From Rhodospirillales bacterium (GTDB taxonomy: Bacteria; Pseudomonadota; Alphaproteobacteria; Acetobacterales; Acetobacteraceae), in the NCBI GenBank assembly GCA_947447625.1, contig CANFKS010000013.1, positions 1 to 55,114 of the forward strand: a stretch of DNA of 55,114 nucleotides, in the 5' to 3' direction. How positions within the stretch are numbered: position 1 is the first letter of the stretch; every line of letters begins with the position of its first letter. This document shows, in pieces, positions 25,882-33,458 of this stretch. The position numbers and the translations under genes are program-made. The notes below the pieces were generated by a model. The model searched no databases. It was not told the DNA's origin and worked only from the letters and a program-made list of their open reading frames with translations.

Positions 25882-25922
25882 GAACAGACCGGGGTGAACA
25901 GACCGGGGTGAACAGACCGGGG
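25882..25922 (+). repeat. Three tandem copies of a 14-bp unit
   Basis: GAACAGACCGGGGT occurs three times head to tail; the third copy lacks the last base. It is in the 365-base divergent gap (25789-26153) between the Sel1 gene and the M28 gene, where no other coding sequence is supported. It could be an array of regulator half-sites or simple replication slippage. Confidence 0.7.
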
Positions 25923-26153
25923 CGATCAGAGGCTGCCGTCGAATGGGGCATGTGGTGTCTTGCCCTTTGGAAAGTGCGGGGGATGCGCGCCAAGCGTGTC
26001 CAAACCAGCCGGCCACCGGCACGGCAAGAGGGCAGGGGGGAGCGCAGGAAATCTCCCCTGGTGCACAAGCCGCTGCGCCGCCGGGATAATACGGGCACTT
26101 GCAGGAGCCATGCGGGACTGCGAGCATCGATCGAAAGCGAAGGACACGAAGCG

Positions 26154-27866
26154 ATGACCTCATCCCCCCCTGCCGATCTCATTGCCGCCGTCGGGTCTGA
26201 CGGGCTGATGCGCCATGTCGAAGAATTCGCCAGGCGCATCAAGCTCTCGGGGTCGGTCGAGGAACGCGCGTCGTTCCGCTACCTGCAGGCGGAACTCGAC
26301 AGGATCGGGTACAGCACACGGCTCATCCTGCACGATGCCTATATCAGCCTGCCCATCTCGGCACGGCTTGAGATGGACGGCATTGTCCCGCACTGCATCA
26401 CCCATTCCTTTTCCAGGCCCTCCCCCGCGGGCGGCCTCGTCGCCGAGGTGATCGATCTTGGCGCAGGATCCCCGGCCGACTTCGCCGCGCAGGACGTCAC
26501 GGGCCGCATCCTGCTGCTCGACGGCATCGCCACTCCCGCAGTGAGCCTGCGCGCCACCCGCGCCGGGGCCCTCGGTCAGATCCATATCAGCCCCCATGAG
26601 GACCCGCACGAGATGTGCATCTCCCCGGTCTGGGGCAACCCCACGCCGCAGACGCGGCACAACCTGCCCGCCACCGTGGTGCTGTCCGTCGGCAAGAGTG
26701 ACGGCGCCCGTCTCAGGGCCGCGCTGTCCGGCAATGGAATGATCACCGCCAGGCTCTCCGCCGAAGTCGATACCGGCTGGCGCAAGACCCCCATCCTGGA
26801 GGCCCAGATGGCCCCCGACGGCGCGCCGGATGATATCCCGTTTGTCCTGTTCTCCGGCCATCATGATACCTGGCACTACGGCGTGATGGACAACGGCAGT
26901 GCCAACGCAACGATGCTTGAAGTCGCCCGCATCGCTGCCACCCGGCGCGGCGAATGGGCGCGCGGCCTGCGGCTGTGCTTCTGGTCCGGCCATTCGCATG
27001 GCCGCTACTCCGGCTCCACCTGGTATGCCGACACGCAGTGGGATGACCTCAACCGCCGCTGCGTCGTCCATGTCAACGTCGACAGCACCGGCGGCATCGG
27101 CGCCACCGTGTTGTCGGACACGCCCTCGGCCACGGAGTTGCGTGCGCTCGCGGCCGATGCGGTGATGGCGCAAAGCGGCGAGACGCATGCCGGCCATCGC
27201 ATGGCCCGGGCCGGCGATGAATCGTTCTGGGGCATCGGTATTCCCGCGATGTACATGGGCATGAGCGAACAGCCCGCCGGCAGCACCATCAACCCTGCCG
27301 CCGGCGTTCTGGGCGGTGGGGCCGCGCGGCGCGGCGCCGGGCTCGGCTGGTGGTGGCACACGCCGCATGACACGATCGACAAGATCGATCCCGACCACCT
27401 CGCGCGCGACACGCGCATCTATGTCCACACGATCTGGCGCCTGCTCAGCGAATCCCGCCTGCCCCTCGACTATACCGCGACGGCCGATGACCTGCTGGGC
27501 GCGTTGAACACGCTGCATGAGACGCTCGGCGCGCGCTTCGATCTGACCGGTCTTATCGCCCGCGCCGCGCAGCTTCGTCACGCCGCAGCCCGCCTCGCGC
27601 TGCGCCCCGCAGCGCAGGACGGACACGTCAATGCCGCCATGATGGCAATCGGCCGGTCGCTGGTCCCCCTCGACTACACCACGGGCGACCGCTTCGATCA
27701 CGACCCCGCGCTCGGTCTTGCGCCCTGGCCCGTGCTCGATGCGCTGCGCCGCCTGGCCGACACCACACCCGAAAGCGATGACGCAAAGTTTGCAGAAGTC
27801 AGCGCCATCCGCGCCGCAAACCGGCTGCATCACGCCCTCGGCACCGCGCTGTCGGCCTGCTTGTGA
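26154..27866 (+). CDS. M28-family metallopeptidase homologue with altered active site (570 aa)
   Basis: A PA-like insert (about 95-205) is followed by an M28 zinc peptidase fold: H236 and D238 in SGHHDTW, D246 in VMDNGSAN, D310 in VNVDSTGG and the last His in WWHTPHDTIDKID. Where M28 enzymes carry the Glu-Glu pair (general base plus zinc ligand, FW-x-AEE-x-GLLGS) this one reads FWSGHSHGRYSGSTW, so both Glu are replaced. No signal peptide is seen. The start has AGGA upstream; the frame is open about 100 codons earlier, but that part looks non-coding. Its stop abuts the stop of the ABC permease. It may be an amidohydrolase with changed chemistry. Confidence 0.8.
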   Translation: MTSSPPADLIAAVGSDGLMRHVEEFARRIKLSGSVEERASFRYLQAELDRIGYSTRLILHDAYISLPISARLEMDGIVPHCITHSFSRPSPAGGLVAEVIDLGAGSPADFAAQDVTGRILLLDGIATPAVSLRATRAGALGQIHISPHEDPHEMCISPVWGNPTPQTRHNLPATVVLSVGKSDGARLRAALSGNGMITARLSAEVDTGWRKTPILEAQMAPDGAPDDIPFVLFSGHHDTWHYGVMDNGSANATMLEVARIAATRRGEWARGLRLCFWSGHSHGRYSGSTWYADTQWDDLNRRCVVHVNVDSTGGIGATVLSDTPSATELRALAADAVMAQSGETHAGHRMARAGDESFWGIGIPAMYMGMSEQPAGSTINPAAGVLGGGAARRGAGLGWWWHTPHDTIDKIDPDHLARDTRIYVHTIWRLLSESRLPLDYTATADDLLGALNTLHETLGARFDLTGLIARAAQLRHAAARLALRPAAQDGHVNAAMMAIGRSLVPLDYTTGDRFDHDPALGLAPWPVLDALRRLADTTPESDDAKFAEVSAIRAANRLHHALGTALSACL

Positions 27867-28727
27867 TCAACTCCGGTCGCGCTGGCGGGGGTCAAGGATA
27901 AGGCTCAACCGATCCCCCACCAAATTCACCGCCATCACAGTGAGGAACAGCGCAAGACCGGGGAAGATCATCGTCCACGGCGCATAGCGGACATATTCGC
28001 GCCCGGCATTCAGCATCGCCCCCCATTCCGGGGTCGGCGGCTGCGCGCCGAGGCCGAGGAAGGACAGCGTGGCGGTGAACAGCACCGCGCCGCCAAGATC
28101 GAGCGTCGCAATCACGATCAGGATCGGTGCGAGATTGGGCAGCAGATGCCGCAGCACGATGCGCCGATGCCCCGCACCGACCGAGCGCGCCGCCTCAACG
28201 AAATCCCGCGCCGCAAGCGACAAGGTCGCCGCCCGGGTGATCCGGGCGAAGCGTGGAATGCCCGAAATCCCCACCGCAAGCGCGGCGTTCAACAGCCCCA
28301 CCCCGAGCACCGCAACAATCAGGATGGCGAGAATGATCGAGGGAAAGCACAGCATCGCATCGATCACCCGCGCGCCGATGCGGTCGATCCGCCCGCCGGC
28401 ATAGGCGATGACGATCCCGAGCAGCGCGCCGAACACCAGGCTGATCGCCACCGTCGAAAGACCCATCGCCAGCGAAAACCGCGCGCCGTAGATCACCCGG
28501 CTGAAAATGTCCCGCCCAAAAAGATCACAGCCGAACCAGTGTTCCACGCTCATCGGAGCGAGACGCCGACACTGGCTGTTCGCATTCCAGTCGTAGGGGG
28601 CCAGATAAGGTGCCAGCACCGCAAGGCCCAGGATCACCACGATCACAATTGCGCCTGCCACAGCGCCGGGGGCGCCGAACAGCCGCGAGATCAGCCACGG
28701 CCGACGGACGGGACTGGCCGTGTTCAC
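27867..28727 (-). CDS. Peptide-type ABC permease, DppC class (286 aa)
   Basis: It has the extra N-terminal OppC-like segment LFGAPGAVAGAIVIVVILGL, then HWFGCDLFGRDIFSRVIYGA, and the EAA loop VGAGHRRIVLRHLLPNLAPI; the C-terminus is NLVGDRLSLILDPR. It starts at GTG 28727, which overlaps the stop of the DppB-type gene as GTGA, so the two are coupled. The pair forms the membrane channel of a peptide/opine/nickel-type importer. No ATPase gene follows; the operon ends here against the M28 gene. Confidence 0.9.
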   Translation of the reverse strand: MNTASPVRRPWLISRLFGAPGAVAGAIVIVVILGLAVLAPYLAPYDWNANSQCRRLAPMSVEHWFGCDLFGRDIFSRVIYGARFSLAMGLSTVAISLVFGALLGIVIAYAGGRIDRIGARVIDAMLCFPSIILAILIVAVLGVGLLNAALAVGISGIPRFARITRAATLSLAARDFVEAARSVGAGHRRIVLRHLLPNLAPILIVIATLDLGGAVLFTATLSFLGLGAQPPTPEWGAMLNAGREYVRYAPWTMIFPGLALFLTVMAVNLVGDRLSLILDPRQRDRS

Positions 28728-29638
28728 CCCTGCACCCGCGGGTCGATGATGCCATAGGCGATATCGATGGCGACGTTGATGAGCACATAGGCCGCAGTGG
28801 TCAGCACCACCACGCCCTGCACCACCGGGAAATCCTTCTCGAGCACGGCCAACACCAGCAACCGCCCGATGCCGGGCCGCGCAAACACCGTCTCTGTCAC
28901 CACCGCGCCGCCGATCAGCAGCGCGAATTGCATGCCGAGCAGCGTCAGCGGCGGGATCACGGCGTTGCGCAATGCGTGCTTGCCCACCACCCGCCATGCC
29001 GGCAGCCCCTTGGCGCGGGCGGTGCGGATGTAATCCTGCCCCATCACCTCGATGATGGCGTTGCGTGTCAGCCGAGCCAGCCCGCCGGCGAGGAACAGGC
29101 CGAGCGAGATGCTGGGCAGGATCAGCGCATCGAACCCGGTGCCGAGCACCGGCACCCAGCCAAGCCAGGTGGCGAACACCTGGATCAACAGCATGCCGAT
29201 CCAAAAGCTCGGCAGCGACAGCCCCGCCAGGGCGGTGGTCATACACAGCGTGTCGATCCAGCCATTGGGCCAGACCCCCGCCACGACCCCAAGCGTCGCG
29301 CCGAGCAGCAGGCCGACCGCGAAGCCCCCCAGGGCCAGTTGCAGGGTAAAGGGGAATTCGGCCGCGATCAGCCGCGTCACGGGTTGACGACTGCGGAAGC
29401 TGTCGCCGAAATCGCCGCGCGCGGCGTTGGCGAGGAAACTCACATATTGCACGATGATCGGCCGGTCGACGCCGAGCTTGGCGCGCGCGGCGTCCATCGC
29501 CTCGTCGCTGATCGGCGTGCCCTGCAACATCAGCAGCACCGGATCGCCCGGCACCAACCGCATCGCGCCGAACACGAACGTCCAGGTGATGAGCAGCGTC
29601 GGAATCACACCGATCAGCCGCCCGAGGATTGCCCGCAT
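28724..29638 (-). CDS. Peptide-type ABC permease, DppB class (304 aa)
   Basis: This has a typical DppB start, MRAILGRLIGVIPTLLITWT, then RLVPGDPVLLMLQGTP, the EAA loop GLPAWRVVGKHALRNAVIPP, and the C-terminal TAAYVLINVAIDIAYGIIDP. ATG 29638 gives the usual family N-terminus; GTG 29644 is possible. It is divergent from the solute-binding protein over about 155 bases, so the two transcripts probably share a control region. Confidence 0.9.
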   Translation of the reverse strand: MRAILGRLIGVIPTLLITWTFVFGAMRLVPGDPVLLMLQGTPISDEAMDAARAKLGVDRPIIVQYVSFLANAARGDFGDSFRSRQPVTRLIAAEFPFTLQLALGGFAVGLLLGATLGVVAGVWPNGWIDTLCMTTALAGLSLPSFWIGMLLIQVFATWLGWVPVLGTGFDALILPSISLGLFLAGGLARLTRNAIIEVMGQDYIRTARAKGLPAWRVVGKHALRNAVIPPLTLLGMQFALLIGGAVVTETVFARPGIGRLLVLAVLEKDFPVVQGVVVLTTAAYVLINVAIDIAYGIIDPRVQG

Positions 29639-29794
29639 GCTCACCGCATCAATCCCTGTCCTTCATGCCTGCCAAAACCCGCCATTCTGCCATCGCATAC
29701 GAAACCGCTCGCCGGCACAAGGCGCAAAATAGCGATTGCGCCCCGGCCAAGCCATCTGCAAACTCCGCCATCCCCAATTCCCCGGAGTTCAGCC

Positions 29795-31402
29795 ATGCCC
29801 CCCCGCAAGCCATCGGTCTCTCGTCGTGCCGTCGTCGGCGGGATGCTCGCCGCGCCCATGCTCAACACCGGCGCCTCCGCCCAAGCCCCGCTGAGCGTCA
29901 CCTGGGGCGAAGACGACGCCACGCCGCGCACCTATGATCCGCGCGTCACCAGTTCGCGGCACGAATACCAGGTGATCGCCCAGATGTTCGACACCCTGAT
30001 CGCCTCGGACGGCTCCAACAAGCTCTTCCCCGGCCTCGCCACCGCCTGGGAAGCCGCACCGGACGGCAAATCCGTCACCCTCAAGCTGCGCACCGATGTC
30101 GGCTTCCACGACGGCACGCCGTTCGATGCCGAGGCCGTGAAATTCACCTTCGATACCATCGCCGACCCGAAAACCGCGTCCGAAGGTGCCGTCACGCAGC
30201 TTGGCCCCTATGACGGCTGCAAGGTGATCGACAGCCACACCATCCGCGTCGACTACAAGCAGCCCTTCGGCGCCGCCGTCGCGAGCTTCGCCGAAGGCAC
30301 CCTGGCGCCGGTCTCGCCCAGCGCCGTCAAGCGCATGGGCAACCAGGATTTCGCCCGCGCCCCGGTCGGCGCCGGCCCGTTCAAGTTCGTCTCCTGGGAA
30401 CAGGGGCGTCAGGTGACCCTGGAGCGCTTCGACAAATACAATTGGGCCCCCGGCTACAACGCCAACAAGGGCCCGTCCTCGGTGCAGCGCATCGTCAACC
30501 GCTTCATCCCCGACGCCTCGACCCGCGTCGCGGCCCTGGAAGCCGGCGAGATCGACATCTCCGACGTGACGCCGATTCTCGACATGAAGCGCCTCAAGGA
30601 CACCAAGGGCTACGCCACCATGATCGGCAATGCTGCCGGCATCCCTTTCGGCCTTGAGCTCAACGGCAGCCGCGGCATCTTCGCCGACGTGCGGGTGCGC
30701 CGGGCGCTGCACATGGCGATCGATCGCAAGGCGCTGTGCGAAAACATTTTCTTCGGGCTGATCGAGCCGACCTACGGCGCGCTGTCGGCCGGCACCCCGG
30801 GCTACTGGGCGGGCTGCGAGGACATGTACAAATACGATCCCAAGGGAGCCGCCGCCCTGCTCGAACAAGCCGGCTGGAAAATGGGCCCCGACGGCGTGCG
30901 CGTGAAGGACGGCCAGCGCCTCAGCGCCTTCTACGGCGCGCCCCCCCCGCTTGAGCCCGATACGGCGGTGGAAATCCAGGCGGTGGCCAAGCGGGTCGGC
31001 TTCGATCTCAAGGTCGAGACCATCACCTTCGCCAAAAACCAGCAGCTCGTCTTCGACAACGCCTTCGACATCCTGCCGGTGCGCTGGATCCAGGCCGACC
31101 CGATGTGCCTGGAGAACCTGTTCTCCTCGGCCAACATCCCCGCGCCCGGCAAGTACCGCTACAACTGGATGCAGTTGAACGACCCCAAACTCGACGCCCT
31201 GTTCGCCGAGGGCCGTGCGGTGACCGATCCGGCCAAGCGCAATGCGGTCTACGCCGACGCGCAGAAGATCATCATGGACAGCGCGCTGTGGCTCTCCGTC
31301 CACAACCAGGTCCAGACAGTCGCCCATCGCGCCGAGAAAAAGGGCTACCACTTCGCCCGTGCCAGTTGGGTGGCGCTGTTCTACGACGTGACGAAGGCCT
31401 GA
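29795..31402 (+). CDS. Peptide-type ABC solute-binding protein, SBP_bac_5 family (535 aa)
   Basis: This is a periplasmic binding protein with a twin-arginine-like signal (SVSRRAVVGGMLAAPML, cleavage near ASAQA). Family blocks include LFPGLATAWEAAPDGKSVTL, FHDGTPFDAEAVKFTFD, GAGPFKFVSWEQG and VRVRRALHMAIDRKAL. A CCGGAG ribosome site precedes the ATG. It is the partner of the two divergent permeases. Ligands of the family are peptides, opines, glutathione or nickel chelates; this one cannot be told from sequence. Confidence 0.92.
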   Translation: MPPRKPSVSRRAVVGGMLAAPMLNTGASAQAPLSVTWGEDDATPRTYDPRVTSSRHEYQVIAQMFDTLIASDGSNKLFPGLATAWEAAPDGKSVTLKLRTDVGFHDGTPFDAEAVKFTFDTIADPKTASEGAVTQLGPYDGCKVIDSHTIRVDYKQPFGAAVASFAEGTLAPVSPSAVKRMGNQDFARAPVGAGPFKFVSWEQGRQVTLERFDKYNWAPGYNANKGPSSVQRIVNRFIPDASTRVAALEAGEIDISDVTPILDMKRLKDTKGYATMIGNAAGIPFGLELNGSRGIFADVRVRRALHMAIDRKALCENIFFGLIEPTYGALSAGTPGYWAGCEDMYKYDPKGAAALLEQAGWKMGPDGVRVKDGQRLSAFYGAPPPLEPDTAVEIQAVAKRVGFDLKVETITFAKNQQLVFDNAFDILPVRWIQADPMCLENLFSSANIPAPGKYRYNWMQLNDPKLDALFAEGRAVTDPAKRNAVYADAQKIIMDSALWLSVHNQVQTVAHRAEKKGYHFARASWVALFYDVTKA

Positions 31403-31411
31403 TTGCCAAAT

Positions 31412-31444
31412 CCCGGTGATCGCGGCCCCGCCGCGCTCACCGGG
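31412..31444. terminator. Hairpin between convergent genes
   Basis: CCCGGTGA (31412-31419) pairs with TCACCGGG (31437-31444), with an inner GCGG/CCGC pairing. It sits just after the binding-protein stop and 24 bases from the convergent oxidoreductase stop, the place of a bidirectional terminator, although no T-run follows. Confidence 0.5.
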
Positions 31445-31467
31445 TGCGCCTCAGCCCATCCCGCGCC

Positions 31468-32313
31468 TCAGGCCGCAGCGCGGATCGCCGAGAACAATCC
31501 TGCGTTCCGCGCCGCACGCTCAAGCCCGCCATCCGGTGGCGCCGCCACTTCGCCCAGCATCGCCAGCACCGCCGCATCGAGCCACGGGCGCATGCCGATG
31601 CCGTCGTCGCGATGGACCCGCACGGCGCTATCGAGCGGCGTGATGCGGATTGCCTGGTTGGTCCCGATCGCCTCGATTTCGATTTCGCCAAGCCCCGGCG
31701 CCGGAAGGCTCGCCGGCAGGCATTTGGCGAGTTCAACCGTCACAACCACATTCCCCGCGCTGCGCAGCAGGATCACCGCGCTGTCGCGCCCGCCCCCGAA
31801 CAAGCCGCCGGCATTGACCCGCACGGAGGGAAAATCATCGGCAATCGCCGCGGTGATGAAGCCGATCGCCTCGGGGGCGAGATCGTCCAGCACATCGCCG
31901 CGGCCGCGCGGCTGGCGGATGGCGATGTAGAGCGAGGTGAGGGCGCCGAATTCCGCACCGGCGACAACAGCAAGCCCCCGCCGCGCCGCCTCGCCATGGG
32001 TCAACTCCCCGCCGGGCAGCAGGATGCCGCCGCCGCTCTTTGCGGCCGCGTGCAGCCCAGCGAGTTCAGCGCTGCTCCGCGCCGGGCACGGCGCGCTGAT
32101 CACCGTCTTTCCCGCCCCCAGCGCCGCGCCGATCGCGGCAAGCCCGGCAGCGTCGGGCAGATCGACCAGCACGGCGGCAAGCGCCGTATCGGTGGCGATG
32201 TCGCGCCAGTCGCGCCCGGGCGGATCGACGAGGCGGATCTCGCCGAGCGGCGCGCCATGCGCGCGCAGCGCCTGGGCGTGGTGTCCGTCGCCGATAATGC
32301 CCAGAGCGATCAT
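31468..32313 (-). CDS. Gfo/Idh/MocA-like protein lacking the EKP motif (281 aa)
   Basis: The start MIALGIIGDGHHAQALRAHG is a Rossmann dinucleotide site, and the middle shows the layout of Gfo/Idh/MocA oxidoreductases (AIGAALGAGKTVISAPCPA, then a C-terminal beta domain with IRITPLDSAVRVHRDDG). The catalytic EKP of the family is replaced by APCP, and the protein is about 60 residues shorter than usual. It overlaps the upstream, canonical Gfo gene by four bases. It may be a non-catalytic partner or have changed chemistry. An aspartate-dehydrogenase-like activity is another, weaker possibility. Confidence 0.7.
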   Translation of the reverse strand: MIALGIIGDGHHAQALRAHGAPLGEIRLVDPPGRDWRDIATDTALAAVLVDLPDAAGLAAIGAALGAGKTVISAPCPARSSAELAGLHAAAKSGGGILLPGGELTHGEAARRGLAVVAGAEFGALTSLYIAIRQPRGRGDVLDDLAPEAIGFITAAIADDFPSVRVNAGGLFGGGRDSAVILLRSAGNVVVTVELAKCLPASLPAPGLGEIEIEAIGTNQAIRITPLDSAVRVHRDDGIGMRPWLDAAVLAMLGEVAAPPDGGLERAARNAGLFSAIRAAA

Positions 32314-33344
32314 ACCATTTCCTCCATCCCGATTGCGCGACCCTCATGGGCCGAGCGGATCGCTGCCAGCGTGATCGCGAGCGCAGCCCGCGCCTCGGCG
32401 GGCTGCATCACCAGCGCCCGGTCGCGCCGGATGGCATCGACCAGCTCGGCGAGTTCGCGCGCATAGGCCGGCAGATTATGCAGCAGCATCTCATACTGCG
32501 CCGGGTATTGCGTGCCGCCATCGGTGAAGCGGGCCAGGCCGGTCAGGTCGTGATCGCGCGCGCGGATGGCGCCCGAGGTGCCGTAGATGTCGAGTTGATG
32601 GAACGCGGGATAGCCCGGCGGCGTGTTGTTGAGCACCTCGGCCGACCCGATCGCGCCGCCCCGGAAGCGCACGGTGAGGCTGATGAAGTCGATCACCCCG
32701 ACGTTTTCGGGAATGGTGACGTTGATCTCCGCCTGCACGCTTTCCGCCTCCTGGCCGCTGAACCAGCGCAGCAGATCGGTCTCGTGCACGGCGTTGATCA
32801 TCGGCGCGCCGCCTGAGATTTGCGGATTGCCGGTCCAATGCGCCGGCGACCACCACACCTGCGGGCGGCCGCGCGAGCGCCGCTCGTTCTCCCGCAGCAG
32901 CCGCACCGCGCCGATCTCGCCGCGATCGATCGCCGCCCGGATTTCCATATAGCGCCGGGTGAAGCGCCGGCTATGGCCGATCAGCAGATGCACCCCGGCG
33001 GCTGCGCAGGCATCGATCATCCGGTCCGCCTCCGCCAGGGTGCGCGCCAGCGGCTTCTCGCACAGCACATGCTTGCCCGCGGCGGCGGCGGCACAAACCT
33101 GCTCGGCATGCAGAAACTCCGGCGTGGCGACGATCACCGCCGCAATATCCGGCCGTGCCAGCACCGTGCGGTAATCGGTCGCGTGCGCCGCCCCCCAGGG
33201 CGCTGCGGCCGCCTCGGCCGCCTGCGCATCGACATCCGCGGTCGCGCGCAATTCCACATGCTCCCGCAGCGCCGCAATCGCCGGCAGATGCGCCGAGCGG
33301 GCAATCCCGCCACAGCCGATCAAGCCGATCCCCATCCTGTCCAT
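32310..33344 (-). CDS. Gfo/Idh/MocA-family oxidoreductase (344 aa)
   Basis: This is an NAD(P)-dependent dehydrogenase with nucleotide site MGIGLIGCGGIARSAHLPA, the catalytic CEKPLA (E96-P98), and the substrate region GGAPMINAVHETDLLRWFSG. Length is standard. The start has GGTGGAGG upstream. The frame continues open for nearly 300 codons further, but that is antisense to the DMFase-like gene. It forms a two-gene operon with the EKP-less paralogue and is divergent from the DMFase-like gene, so it may oxidise a sugar-like, hydroxy- or amino-acid product released by that enzyme. Confidence 0.9.
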   Translation of the reverse strand: MDRMGIGLIGCGGIARSAHLPAIAALREHVELRATADVDAQAAEAAAAPWGAAHATDYRTVLARPDIAAVIVATPEFLHAEQVCAAAAAGKHVLCEKPLARTLAEADRMIDACAAAGVHLLIGHSRRFTRRYMEIRAAIDRGEIGAVRLLRENERRSRGRPQVWWSPAHWTGNPQISGGAPMINAVHETDLLRWFSGQEAESVQAEINVTIPENVGVIDFISLTVRFRGGAIGSAEVLNNTPPGYPAFHQLDIYGTSGAIRARDHDLTGLARFTDGGTQYPAQYEMLLHNLPAYARELAELVDAIRRDRALVMQPAEARAALAITLAAIRSAHEGRAIGMEEMV

Positions 33345-33458
33345 GCCAACCTCCACCCTACACGCCCCAGTATTGGCGCGATCGCGTGCCGAGGCCAGTA
33401 CCCTTGCCTGCACCGAGCGGGGCGCTACGATCAAGCAACCCTGCACGAGGAAACCGCC

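Noticed and set aside
25882-25922. CRISPR-like array
   Set aside because: The units are contiguous 14-mers with no spacers.
28610-29794. N-terminal extension of the cluster A binding protein by nearly 400 codons
   Set aside because: It is antisense to the two permeases. The signal peptide and the CCGGAG ribosome site place the start at 29795.
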